Made by a program: the position numbers and the translations under genes. From Bacteroidales bacterium (GTDB lineage: Bacteria > Bacteroidota > Bacteroidia > Bacteroidales > UBA932), in assembly GCA_017442315.1 (NCBI GenBank), contig JAFRZX010000004.1:41276-105275 (forward strand): a stretch of DNA of 64,000 bases, written 5' to 3'. The notes beneath the pieces were generated by a model that was not told the origin of the DNA, made no database searches, and saw only the letters and a list, made by a program, of their open reading frames with translations. The number at the start of each line of letters is the position of its first letter. Position 1 is the first letter of the stretch. Of this stretch, positions 1 to 7,292 are shown one piece after another.

Positions 1-281
1 TGATATCAGAGCAGGCCGGTGCATCCCAGGAGTGGATGAATAAACATAATAATGTGCTGCGTATAGCTGACAGTGAGATATCCCAGTCCAATTTTTCCGG
101 TCATAAGCTAGGCCAGATAAAGGCTGGTGAATACAGCGAATACGTTTTTGTGATGGAGCTTGACCCTTCATGGCAGGAGGAAAATCTGCATCTGGCAGTC
201 TTTATCACCAACGGCGGTCTTGTCAACAATGTGGTAGATTGCAAGGTAGGAGAAAGCATAGGATTCGATTATGCCGAGTAA
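1..281 (+). CDS. Omp28-like lipoprotein, C-terminal end (cut by window start)
   Basis: The reading frame is open from base 3 with no stop, so this is the 3' end of a gene that begins before the window; the first in-window ATG at 36 is internal. The tail contains LDPSW followed by a beta-strand-like stretch ending in a Val/Asn-rich segment. The same LDPSW block occurs near the C-terminus of the Omp28-like protein at 5567-6427, and a related one (LDSRW) in the protein at 6431-7291, so I place it in that family by resemblance. The N-terminus, lipobox and CxxC motif cannot be seen. It is followed by a long hairpin and faces the DoxX-like gene on the other strand. Confidence 0.6.
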   Translation, partial: ISEQAGASQEWMNKHNNVLRIADSEISQSNFSGHKLGQIKAGEYSEYVFVMELDPSWQEENLHLAVFITNGGLVNNVVDCKVGESIGFDYAE

Positions 282-300
282 AGTAAAGGCATAGGTCATA

Positions 301-351
301 TACAGAATCAGCCACCGGAAGAATCGCGGATTCCCGGTGGCTGATTCTGTA
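301..351. terminator. Long inverted repeat between convergent genes
   Basis: Bases 301-318 pair perfectly with 334-351 (18 bp). After a two-base bulge the stem continues with GAATC (321-325) against GATTC (329-333), closed by a three-base loop. It lies between two convergent stop codons, where a shared terminator would be expected, but neither side carries a real T-run, so it may instead be a stabilising 3' hairpin or a small repeat element. Confidence 0.55.
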
Positions 352-362
352 ATGATGACGTT

Positions 363-1544
363 TTACAGAAGAAGCATGACTGCAAATACATATAGGAGAA
401 AACTCTGGAATATGAGACTGCTCTGACTGCTGTGACCAATTATGGTTTCTGTGGCGTCTCCTTCATAAAGTTCTTTCAGCTCTTTTCTGTCAGGCAGAGA
501 TCTTGCCGACCATTTCCGGATGAGGAATCCGTCATTGAAAAAAGTTGCCCCACCGTTGGCTCTGTTCAGAGATAGCAATGTCTTTCTGTCTGCATGGAAG
601 GCAGTTCTTCTCAATTCTTCAGGAATATCCTCCATTTTACCGGAAAACAGAGTGACAGGCGTGAATCCTTGCTCTTCAGATGCATTTATAAGTGCTGCAG
701 TCCTTGCCCATTGGGAAGCTTTTATGTCAGTATCATATAGTGATATGACCATTACCTTGCCTATTGTTGCAAGAGAGTCCTGATATCGTCCCATACTGTC
801 GTGGAAAGACAGGTTGACCAAGGAATTGTCGTATCCCTCCTTGAGTCTGGTCTCTGTGCTGACGAATGTCCATGTTGTGTCAGGGAGGTGGCCGAGTGTG
901 AAGGCCTGCTGCTGTCCATCCTTTTCATATAAGAACACCGCTTCATACATATCTTCCTGCGGAGTTCCGAAGGCGTTGCCGGCCTGTAGCGCTGCGGCAG
1001 GCTTGAAATCTGTGAAATCGGTCAATGGAATATGCATCCATGAATAGATTGTGAACAGGAATACTGATGTCAGCACTATAGAGAATGATACATATTTGCG
1101 TCTTCGTGTTTTGCCCAGATGTTTTGCGGGGATGTAGTATGTAAGGAGCAGTACAAGCATCAGGATGTTCTTTACAAACGTTTCCATGTGTGTGAGATGA
1201 ATGACCTCTCCGAAGCATCCGCAATCCATCTGGGGGTTGAAAATGACCAGCAGTAGTGTCACAAGGGTGAAGAAACCTTGAATAGCGATGGCTGCAGGTG
1301 CAATGATCCTGCGCCATACTCCGGTTATCAGCCCGGCACCCAGAACTGTTTCGGTCAAAGCCAGCAATGTGCCTGTTATTTTTGCTGCAGGAGCCATGAA
1401 ATCCACATGAAGGAAATTGAAATACTCCTCCATTACAAGTCCGGCTCCCACCGGATCCAGTAGCTTGAATATACCCGAAAGGAAGAAAATGAAACCTGTG
1501 ATGAACCCGCAGAAACGTTTTAGTCTTAAAAGAAGATACCTCAT
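363..1544 (-). CDS. DoxX/MauE-type membrane protein (BT_3928-like)
   Basis: A 393-residue protein. Residues 1-155 hold about four hydrophobic helices typical of the DoxX/MauE group, with a cysteine pair in DCGCFGE (C108, C110) at the end of a helix. After a further helix near 150-170, a soluble domain follows, which could be thioredoxin-like but has no CxxC, and the protein ends in a last hydrophobic segment. This arrangement matches the proteins annotated as BT_3928 family in Bacteroides. MauE/DoxX relatives are linked to periplasmic disulfide and redox work, but a substrate cannot be named. Its start overlaps the tmk stop by 4 bp, so both are probably translated from one mRNA. Confidence 0.7.
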   Translation of the reverse strand: MRYLLLRLKRFCGFITGFIFFLSGIFKLLDPVGAGLVMEEYFNFLHVDFMAPAAKITGTLLALTETVLGAGLITGVWRRIIAPAAIAIQGFFTLVTLLLVIFNPQMDCGCFGEVIHLTHMETFVKNILMLVLLLTYYIPAKHLGKTRRRKYVSFSIVLTSVFLFTIYSWMHIPLTDFTDFKPAAALQAGNAFGTPQEDMYEAVFLYEKDGQQQAFTLGHLPDTTWTFVSTETRLKEGYDNSLVNLSFHDSMGRYQDSLATIGKVMVISLYDTDIKASQWARTAALINASEEQGFTPVTLFSGKMEDIPEELRRTAFHADRKTLLSLNRANGGATFFNDGFLIRKWSARSLPDRKELKELYEGDATETIIGHSSQSSLIFQSFLLYVFAVMLLL

Positions 1545-2233
1545 TGCAACATTTGTTTGATTGCTGTGTCTACAACTGCCTGGATCTTGGCAAAAATCGA
1601 TCCCGGAGGAAGCATCTGGCCATATTCGTCAGAGCAGTCGATCCTTATGAATCTGGGGTCCAGTTCGCATTGCTTCCTGTAGATGTCGCGTACGCGCCTT
1701 TGAAAATCGATATCCGCTTCGTGTATATCCTGTCCGCCTTCAAGGTATTCCCGGTCTGCACCTCTCCTCTGACTTTGCAGTCTGGACTCCACAAATCCGA
1801 TAGGAACGTCAAGAAATATGTTCAGGTCCGGTTTCGGAAGCTCGAAATCACCATATTCCGTGCATATGATCCACTCTCTCAATCTTTCGGCCTCTTCTAT
1901 GTTGCCGAGCTTGGCGCATTGGTATGCAATATTGGAATATACGTACCGGTCCAGAAGGACATTGCATCCCTCTGCCAGTTTTTTCTTGATGACAGGTGCA
2001 GCACCATGCCTGTCTTCGGCAAACAGCAATGCCACCAGCTGCGGGTGGACCGTTTCATTTGATCCGAAATCTCCTCTAAGAAAACGGCTTATGAGATCTC
2101 CGTAGACGGGAGCATCATATCGCGGGAAATGAATGTATTCGAGTTTGCCGGAGGCCTCTTCAAGATATTTTTTAAGCTTCTTTACCTGTGTGGATTTGCC
2201 GGCTCCATCCAGACCTTCTAAAACAACAAGCAT
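1541..2233 (-). CDS. tmk: Thymidylate kinase
   Basis: Phosphorylates dTMP to dTDP with ATP in the cytosol, feeding dTTP synthesis. The 230-residue protein has the P-loop GLDGAGKST at residues 7-15, the DRYVYSN motif of the substrate site, and an arginine-rich lid segment (RRGADREYLEGG). Length is a little above the usual 205-215. It is first in a two-gene minus-strand unit and overlaps the DoxX-like gene by the four bases ATGA. The start is the only ATG placed just before the P-loop strand. Confidence is high from motifs alone. Confidence 0.93.
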   Translation of the reverse strand: MLVVLEGLDGAGKSTQVKKLKKYLEEASGKLEYIHFPRYDAPVYGDLISRFLRGDFGSNETVHPQLVALLFAEDRHGAAPVIKKKLAEGCNVLLDRYVYSNIAYQCAKLGNIEEAERLREWIICTEYGDFELPKPDLNIFLDVPIGFVESRLQSQRRGADREYLEGGQDIHEADIDFQRRVRDIYRKQCELDPRFIRIDCSDEYGQMLPPGSIFAKIQAVVDTAIKQMLQ

Positions 2234-2289
2234 AGGGTTACAATTTGAAAGTCACAAAGATAATAAAATACTTTTTCACAGAAAAAATA

Positions 2290-2320
2290 TTGATTTAAAA
2301 AATATTATTACGTACTTTTG
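2290..2320 (+). promoter_or_regulatory. Bacteroides-type promoter for the thioredoxin/lipoprotein cassette
   Basis: TTG at 2290-2292 and TACTTTTG at 2313-2320 match the Bacteroidota -33 TTTG and -7 TAnnTTTG elements with a 20 bp spacer. The start codon at 2350 leaves a leader of roughly 20-25 bases. Confidence 0.72.
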
Positions 2321-2349
2321 CCGGTTCGTACCATTAATTTAGAAATGTA

Positions 2350-2841
2350 ATGAAAATGAGAACATTCCTATTGAGTATCGCACTCTTTATCACTGTAGCG
2401 GCAGCTGCTCAGATCCCTTCTGTAACTGTTGAGAACGCAAAAGGAGAAACTTTCAATACGAAAGTGCTTCTTGAAGAAGGTACTCCTATGATCGTATCCT
2501 TCTGGTCAACATCATGCAAACCATGCATCCGCGAACTGGATGCGGTATATGATGCACTTCCTGATTGGCAGGAGGAGGCTTCTTTCCGCGTAGTTGCGGT
2601 GTCTACGGATGACAGCCGCCTGATGGCTAAAGCAAAGTCTTTTGCGGAAGGACGTGGCTGGGGCGAGGATTTTACGCTTCTGTTTGATAAGAATCAGGAT
2701 TTCATGAGAGCAATGAACGTATCTGTGGTTCCTCACGTGTTTGTTGTTGATGGAAACGGTAAGATAGTCTATTCCCATACTTCTTATGTACCGGGAAATG
2801 AACTTGAACTGTTTGAGGCGGTAAAGAAATGTTCAAAATAA
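2350..2841 (+). CDS. Periplasmic TlpA-like thioredoxin
   Basis: A 163-residue exported thiol-disulfide protein. Residues 1-20 form a signal peptide ending in an alanine run. The active site is WSTSCKPC (C56, C59), the form found in TlpA/ResA-type reductases, and P128 in VVPHV is the expected cis-proline. There is no lipobox, so it is probably soluble in the periplasm. It is the first gene behind the promoter at 2290-2320 and is followed 13 bp later by the outer-membrane protein gene, so the two are likely co-transcribed. It may keep the CxxC sites of the downstream Omp28-like lipoproteins reduced; that link is inference from position. Confidence 0.85.
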   Translation: MKMRTFLLSIALFITVAAAAQIPSVTVENAKGETFNTKVLLEEGTPMIVSFWSTSCKPCIRELDAVYDALPDWQEEASFRVVAVSTDDSRLMAKAKSFAEGRGWGEDFTLLFDKNQDFMRAMNVSVVPHVFVVDGNGKIVYSHTSYVPGNELELFEAVKKCSK

Positions 2842-2854
2842 TGGATGACGACTT

Positions 2855-4498
2855 ATGAAAAAAGTTATTCTTCTTTTGGGATTGGTCGTCTTTGGTCATG
2901 TATTGGCAGCTCAGACGGATAAAGGTTATCTTACAGGAAGCCTGGAGTCTAACAGCTATTATTATATGGATGACAAGAAGACGGGTGCATTCATCGGTGA
3001 TACGGACCCGTTTGCAACAGCCAATTATCTGAAGCTGGACTATTATAAGGGACGTTTTTCAGCCGGCATGCAGCTGGAAGGTCATCTGCCTGCAGTGCTG
3101 GACCTGCGTCCGTATCTTCATGGATTCAACCTGGGAAACATCTATGCCACATGGCAGGATGATGATTTCTCCGTAACAGCAGGAACATTCTATGAGCAGT
3201 TTGGAAGCGGACTTCTTTTCCGCAGCTGGGAGGATCGTGCCCTTGGACTGAATAATGCCGTAATCGGAGCTCGTTTTACCTATAATTACAAGGATATCGT
3301 TTCTTTCAAGGCCCTGTGGGGACTTCCTCGCCTTGGCATGGGAATCTTTACAAGTAACGTCCAGAGAGAACTTTATCCGACCAATAAGGATACTCAGGTG
3401 CGCGGAGCAGATGTCAGTTTTGCCATTTCCAATCTTGTCGGCTGGACAGATCTTTATCTTGCAATCGAAGCATCCGGGCTCAACAGGTATGAACCGGACC
3501 TGTCTCCTGATTATGTGGAACTTGGAGGAAAATCCAGCACATTCGGATGGTCAGGACGTCTGAACTTCGAGTGCAGCGGATTCTTTGCCAAGGCCGAATA
3601 TGTGGATGCGGGCAACAAATACCATTCTGATGGAGCTGGTGAATATTTCATCAAGAAGGGTAATGCTCAGCTCATAGATTTCGGGTATAACGGCAAGGGA
3701 TTGGGTGTCACAGTCACAGGACGCCGTCTTGAGTGGATGAGGTCGGAGATCCTTACCGGAAACAATTCGCCTTTGAATATGATGAATTATGTGCCGGCTC
3801 TCTGTACCCAGTATACCTACATGCTTACCAATCTTCATCCATACAGTTCCCAGGTGGGAGAATATCTGGGTGGTTTCATGAACAGCGGTGAAATCGGAGG
3901 ACAGATTGATGCTTTCTACAATTTCAGACGCGGTACAGCCTTAGGAGGTAAGCGCGGTATGAAGATACATGCGAATTTCTCTACTTATTACACTATTGAT
4001 GAAGAAGGTACGTACAAGGCTGGTGCGCTTGTGTTCCGTGATTTCAGCTTTGATATAGAAAAGCAGTGGAACAAGAAATTCAAGACAATGCTCCTCTATT
4101 CTCATCAGGAGTATAACAGTTCCAAGCCTGCAGGATCTCTCAATGAGATGATTAATCAGGATATATTCGTTCTGGACATGCTTTACAAGTATACAGATCG
4201 TTTTTCTACTCGTCTGGAACTCCAGTATCTCCTTACCAAGGATGATGACAAAGACTGGATGGCAGCCCTTCTTGAGGTTAATTTCGCACCACGTTGGAGC
4301 CTTTTCGTAAGCGATATGTTCAATCATGGAAGTACCAAGGTGCATTATTATAATGCGGGTGTAAGCTATACCAAGTCGCGCACGCGTCTGGCTTTGGGAT
4401 ATGGACGGTTTAAAGGTGGATTCATCTGCTCCGGAGGTGTTTGCCGTGAGATCTCTCCATATACAGGAGCCAATCTTACCCTTACCACTTCATTCTGA
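2855..4498 (+). CDS. DUF6029-like outer membrane protein
   Basis: A 547-residue protein with a signal peptide (residues 1-19, ending LAAQ). The rest alternates short amphipathic strands with turns, contains many Tyr/Phe/Gly residues and ends in LTLTTSF, as expected of an outer-membrane beta-barrel. I believe it belongs to the DUF6029 family of Bacteroidota, though this is from memory of the family rather than a search. No catalytic motif is visible. The stop overlaps the next start by one base, so it is coupled to the first Omp28-like gene. It may be a channel or anchor for that cassette. Confidence 0.65.
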   Translation: MKKVILLLGLVVFGHVLAAQTDKGYLTGSLESNSYYYMDDKKTGAFIGDTDPFATANYLKLDYYKGRFSAGMQLEGHLPAVLDLRPYLHGFNLGNIYATWQDDDFSVTAGTFYEQFGSGLLFRSWEDRALGLNNAVIGARFTYNYKDIVSFKALWGLPRLGMGIFTSNVQRELYPTNKDTQVRGADVSFAISNLVGWTDLYLAIEASGLNRYEPDLSPDYVELGGKSSTFGWSGRLNFECSGFFAKAEYVDAGNKYHSDGAGEYFIKKGNAQLIDFGYNGKGLGVTVTGRRLEWMRSEILTGNNSPLNMMNYVPALCTQYTYMLTNLHPYSSQVGEYLGGFMNSGEIGGQIDAFYNFRRGTALGGKRGMKIHANFSTYYTIDEEGTYKAGALVFRDFSFDIEKQWNKKFKTMLLYSHQEYNSSKPAGSLNEMINQDIFVLDMLYKYTDRFSTRLELQYLLTKDDDKDWMAALLEVNFAPRWSLFVSDMFNHGSTKVHYYNAGVSYTKSRTRLALGYGRFKGGFICSGGVCREISPYTGANLTLTTSF

Positions 4499-5574
4499 TG
4501 AATATGATGAGACAGCGGTTTTATATGATTGCATTCATGATGACCATTATGGTATCATGTGAATCTCCCGTTTCTGATAGCCTAGCGGAGGATGGTTACA
4601 CTATCAGTGCCGACAAGACGGTCATACAGGCCGACGGTAAGGATATGGCTCTTTTCACTATAAAGGATCCGTCCGGAAAGATTGTTTCTACAGATTCGGA
4701 AACCGGTGTCATATATTTTGAGAATGTAAAGACGGGCAAAAGATTGCCTCGACGTTCAAAAGGCTTTGTGTCTATGGATAACGGCGAGTATGAATTTGTC
4801 GGAATATACAGAGGAACTTATACTTCCAATACTGTCAGGATAAGTGCGGTAAACAGAGGAAAATACGAGAAATTTCACCGAAATGTAGCTATTTTCAAGC
4901 TTACAGGAGCCTGGTGTCCTGCATGTCCGGGAATGACGGAAGCCCTGCATGATCTGGAAGATGATGTGCGGAAACATGTTGTGGTTCTGGCATGCCATTA
5001 TAACGATATCTATTCGGCTCCAGGATTGGGGGAGGCCTTGAGTGTTGATTTCGATAATAACTCTTTTCCGGCAAATGTCTATGATCTGTATATGCTTGAC
5101 CGTTCTGTCACAGATATCGCATCCATTGTTAATGAGCGTCGTGCAGACAGTCCGGCTACATGCGGGATCCGGATTTCCGGATTCGGATGCATCGATGGTA
5201 ATCTCAGGGTAGATGCGGCCCTGACATCATCGGAAGGAGGCAGCTATGATCTTGCATGTGCAATACTGAAGGATAATAACTACCTTGCCTATGACGGCAG
5301 GACTTCATATGCCCCGGACGGATATTATCACGATATTGTGTGGGCTGCTAGTGAGAATGTAAGGGCTTTCAAGGGGAGTACGTCAGTGACTTTGGAAAAG
5401 GACGGACAGATGGAAAGGACATTTACTTTTGCCTATGGCGGTAATGATGCCATGCTTGATGATCTGAAGGCTGTTGTCTTTGCCCATAGAAAGGATGCTG
5501 ATGGAGGGACATCAGTCGACAATGCCGTCCTATGCTGTTTTGGGGAAACAAAGGATTATATATACAATGAATAG
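4498..5574 (+). CDS. Omp28-like lipoprotein with CxxC, paralog 1
   Basis: A 358-residue lipoprotein: hydrophobic leader with the lipid-acceptor cysteine C21 in VSCES. Residues 30-125 form an immunoglobulin-like segment absent from its two neighbours. The thioredoxin-like region starts near residue 130, with GAWCPACPG (C140, C143). The C-terminal 150 residues look beta-rich, as in Omp28-related proteins. The start codon shares one base with the preceding stop, and its 3' end overlaps the next gene by 8 bp. The CxxC is expected to be redox active in the periplasm or at the outer membrane, but no partner is known. Confidence 0.75.
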   Translation: MNMMRQRFYMIAFMMTIMVSCESPVSDSLAEDGYTISADKTVIQADGKDMALFTIKDPSGKIVSTDSETGVIYFENVKTGKRLPRRSKGFVSMDNGEYEFVGIYRGTYTSNTVRISAVNRGKYEKFHRNVAIFKLTGAWCPACPGMTEALHDLEDDVRKHVVVLACHYNDIYSAPGLGEALSVDFDNNSFPANVYDLYMLDRSVTDIASIVNERRADSPATCGIRISGFGCIDGNLRVDAALTSSEGGSYDLACAILKDNNYLAYDGRTSYAPDGYYHDIVWAASENVRAFKGSTSVTLEKDGQMERTFTFAYGGNDAMLDDLKAVVFAHRKDADGGTSVDNAVLCCFGETKDYIYNE

Positions 5575-6427
5575 ATTGTTGTTGCATATAGCGTCTTTGC
5601 TGACCTTGATTTTTCTTGTCTCATGCAGCGGCAAGGAAGATGCGAAGTCTGCTGAAGATGTGCAGCAGGGACAGACAGCACCGGTAGGGCAGAAGAATTA
5701 TGTGCAGAAGGTTTTAGGCTTGCAGTTCACCTCAGCTTATTGTCAGGCTTGTCCGGGTCTTGCATCTTCATTGAAAGAGGCAGAAGAACTGATGCCGGGA
5801 GTCTTGGTTCCGATATCTTTTCATCTGGACTACAATGATATGTCGGATCCGATGGCAGTTTCGGCATCTTCAACATTGATGAGAAAGTACGGATTCAATG
5901 TACTTCCTTATTTTGTAATCAACTTCAGGGATGGAGAGATCGGTGTCGGTACGGATGTCGATTCGGTGCTGGAGGCTGTCCGGTATGAACTGGAACAATG
6001 GCCGGTAGAATGTGGAGTTGCCGTGAAGTCTGAATATGATGCTCAGAACGGCAAGGTGACCGTGACTGTCAGAGTGGCTTCCAATGTAGAAGGCCGTTAT
6101 CGTTGCAATGCATTCCTCGTTGAAGACGGCATAGATTACCTTCAGGTCGGGGCAGCGGACGGAGAGGCATATCTCCATGATAACGTTGTAAGGAAGATGA
6201 TGTCTGTCAGCATCGAAGGCAGCAATCTGGGCTCCGGTCTTGCTCTTGAAGCAGGAACCGAATACCCGTTGACTTTCTCGTCCCAGCTGGACCCGTCCTG
6301 GAATCCCGATGCGATGAGAGTCGTAGCTGTTGCAATGGCAACAGAAGACCAAGGACGTACATATTATTGTGCAAATGTCAACTCCTGTGCGTTGCAGGAT
6401 GGGGAATCAGATTATTTGACGGAATAA
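5567..6427 (+). CDS. Omp28-like lipoprotein with CxxC, paralog 2
   Basis: The start at 5567 is chosen because a signal peptide with lipobox (C20 in LVSCS) begins there; an upstream in-frame ATG at 5474 would only add residues that lie inside the previous gene. The resulting protein has 286 residues. The CxxC is SAYCQACPG (C59, C62), and VLPYFVINF further on fits the cis-proline strand. The C-terminal part carries LDPSW, shared with the fragment at the window start. It overlaps the previous gene by 8 bp and abuts the next one, so the three paralogs are almost certainly one transcript. Confidence 0.78.
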   Translation: MNRLLLHIASLLTLIFLVSCSGKEDAKSAEDVQQGQTAPVGQKNYVQKVLGLQFTSAYCQACPGLASSLKEAEELMPGVLVPISFHLDYNDMSDPMAVSASSTLMRKYGFNVLPYFVINFRDGEIGVGTDVDSVLEAVRYELEQWPVECGVAVKSEYDAQNGKVTVTVRVASNVEGRYRCNAFLVEDGIDYLQVGAADGEAYLHDNVVRKMMSVSIEGSNLGSGLALEAGTEYPLTFSSQLDPSWNPDAMRVVAVAMATEDQGRTYYCANVNSCALQDGESDYLTE

Positions 6428-6430
6428 GTG

Positions 6431-7291
6431 ATGATGAAAAGAATTGTATCCATATTGATTGTCTCAGCATTGACGGTTTATGCATGTTCGGATGATGTTG
6501 CTCTGGAGACCTTGCAAGATCCTTCTGGGACTCAGGAGATTGTGATTGCTGATGTACCTGAGGATTTTGAATCGGCATACCAGAAGCAGGTAGCTGTATG
6601 GGATTTTACAGGTGCTTCCTGTGTATATTGTCCTGACGGATATTCCAAGATAAACTCCTATCTGACCATTATGGGGTATAAGGAAATAATCCATCCTATG
6701 GCTTTCCACTCGAAGGCTCAGGGAAGTGGTGACCTGGCATTGGAAGAGACCGACCAGATTCATCAGGCATTCAGACTGACTTCATATCCGGCTTTTGTGA
6801 CAGATATGCTCTATTCAGGCGGACTTGGAAACGACAGCAATGAATTCGCCGAAAGCATAGAGGATAATTTCATAGATAATATATGTCATTGCGGTGTGGC
6901 TGTTTCTTCAAGAGTAGATGGCACAACTGCTTCGGTGACAGTAAAGGTCCTGTCTGAGTGGACTTCAGAGTATAGGGTGGCTCTGTATGTGGTGGAAGAT
7001 GCTGTCAGATATCCTCAGCTTACAGCTGCTGGAGTGGATGAGAATTATATCCATCGTCATGTAGTCAGACGCATAGTGTCATCCTCATACAAGGGAGATT
7101 CAATGAGTGAAAACGGTGCTGTCATCAATGCCGGAGAGGAAAAGACCAAGGTCTATGAAATAAGTCTCGACAGCAGGTGGAACCTTACAAACACATCCGT
7201 ATATGCTCTTGTCATAGGTAAGGACGGATATGTCAATAATATGAATATATGCTCTGTTTCAGACGGAGATTCTGGATATAAAATGAAATAA
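6431..7291 (+). CDS. Omp28-like lipoprotein with CxxC, paralog 3
   Basis: Three candidate starts lie in a row (GTG 6428, ATG 6431, ATG 6434); I take the first ATG, giving 286 residues. The lipobox cysteine is C19 in VYACSDD; the acidic pair just after the cysteine resembles the surface-export signal of Bacteroidota lipoproteins. The thioredoxin-like motif is GASCVYCPDG (C64, C67), with SYPAFVTDM as the likely cis-proline strand. The two residues inside CxxC differ in all three paralogs (PA, QA, VY), hinting at different redox partners. One base separates its stop from the next start. Confidence 0.77.
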   Translation: MMKRIVSILIVSALTVYACSDDVALETLQDPSGTQEIVIADVPEDFESAYQKQVAVWDFTGASCVYCPDGYSKINSYLTIMGYKEIIHPMAFHSKAQGSGDLALEETDQIHQAFRLTSYPAFVTDMLYSGGLGNDSNEFAESIEDNFIDNICHCGVAVSSRVDGTTASVTVKVLSEWTSEYRVALYVVEDAVRYPQLTAAGVDENYIHRHVVRRIVSSSYKGDSMSENGAVINAGEEKTKVYEISLDSRWNLTNTSVYALVIGKDGYVNNMNICSVSDGDSGYKMK

Positions 7292-7292
7292 A

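Noticed and set aside
5474-5566. Upstream start of Omp28-like paralog 2
   Set aside because: The extra 31 residues lie within the preceding coding frame and would bury the lipobox.
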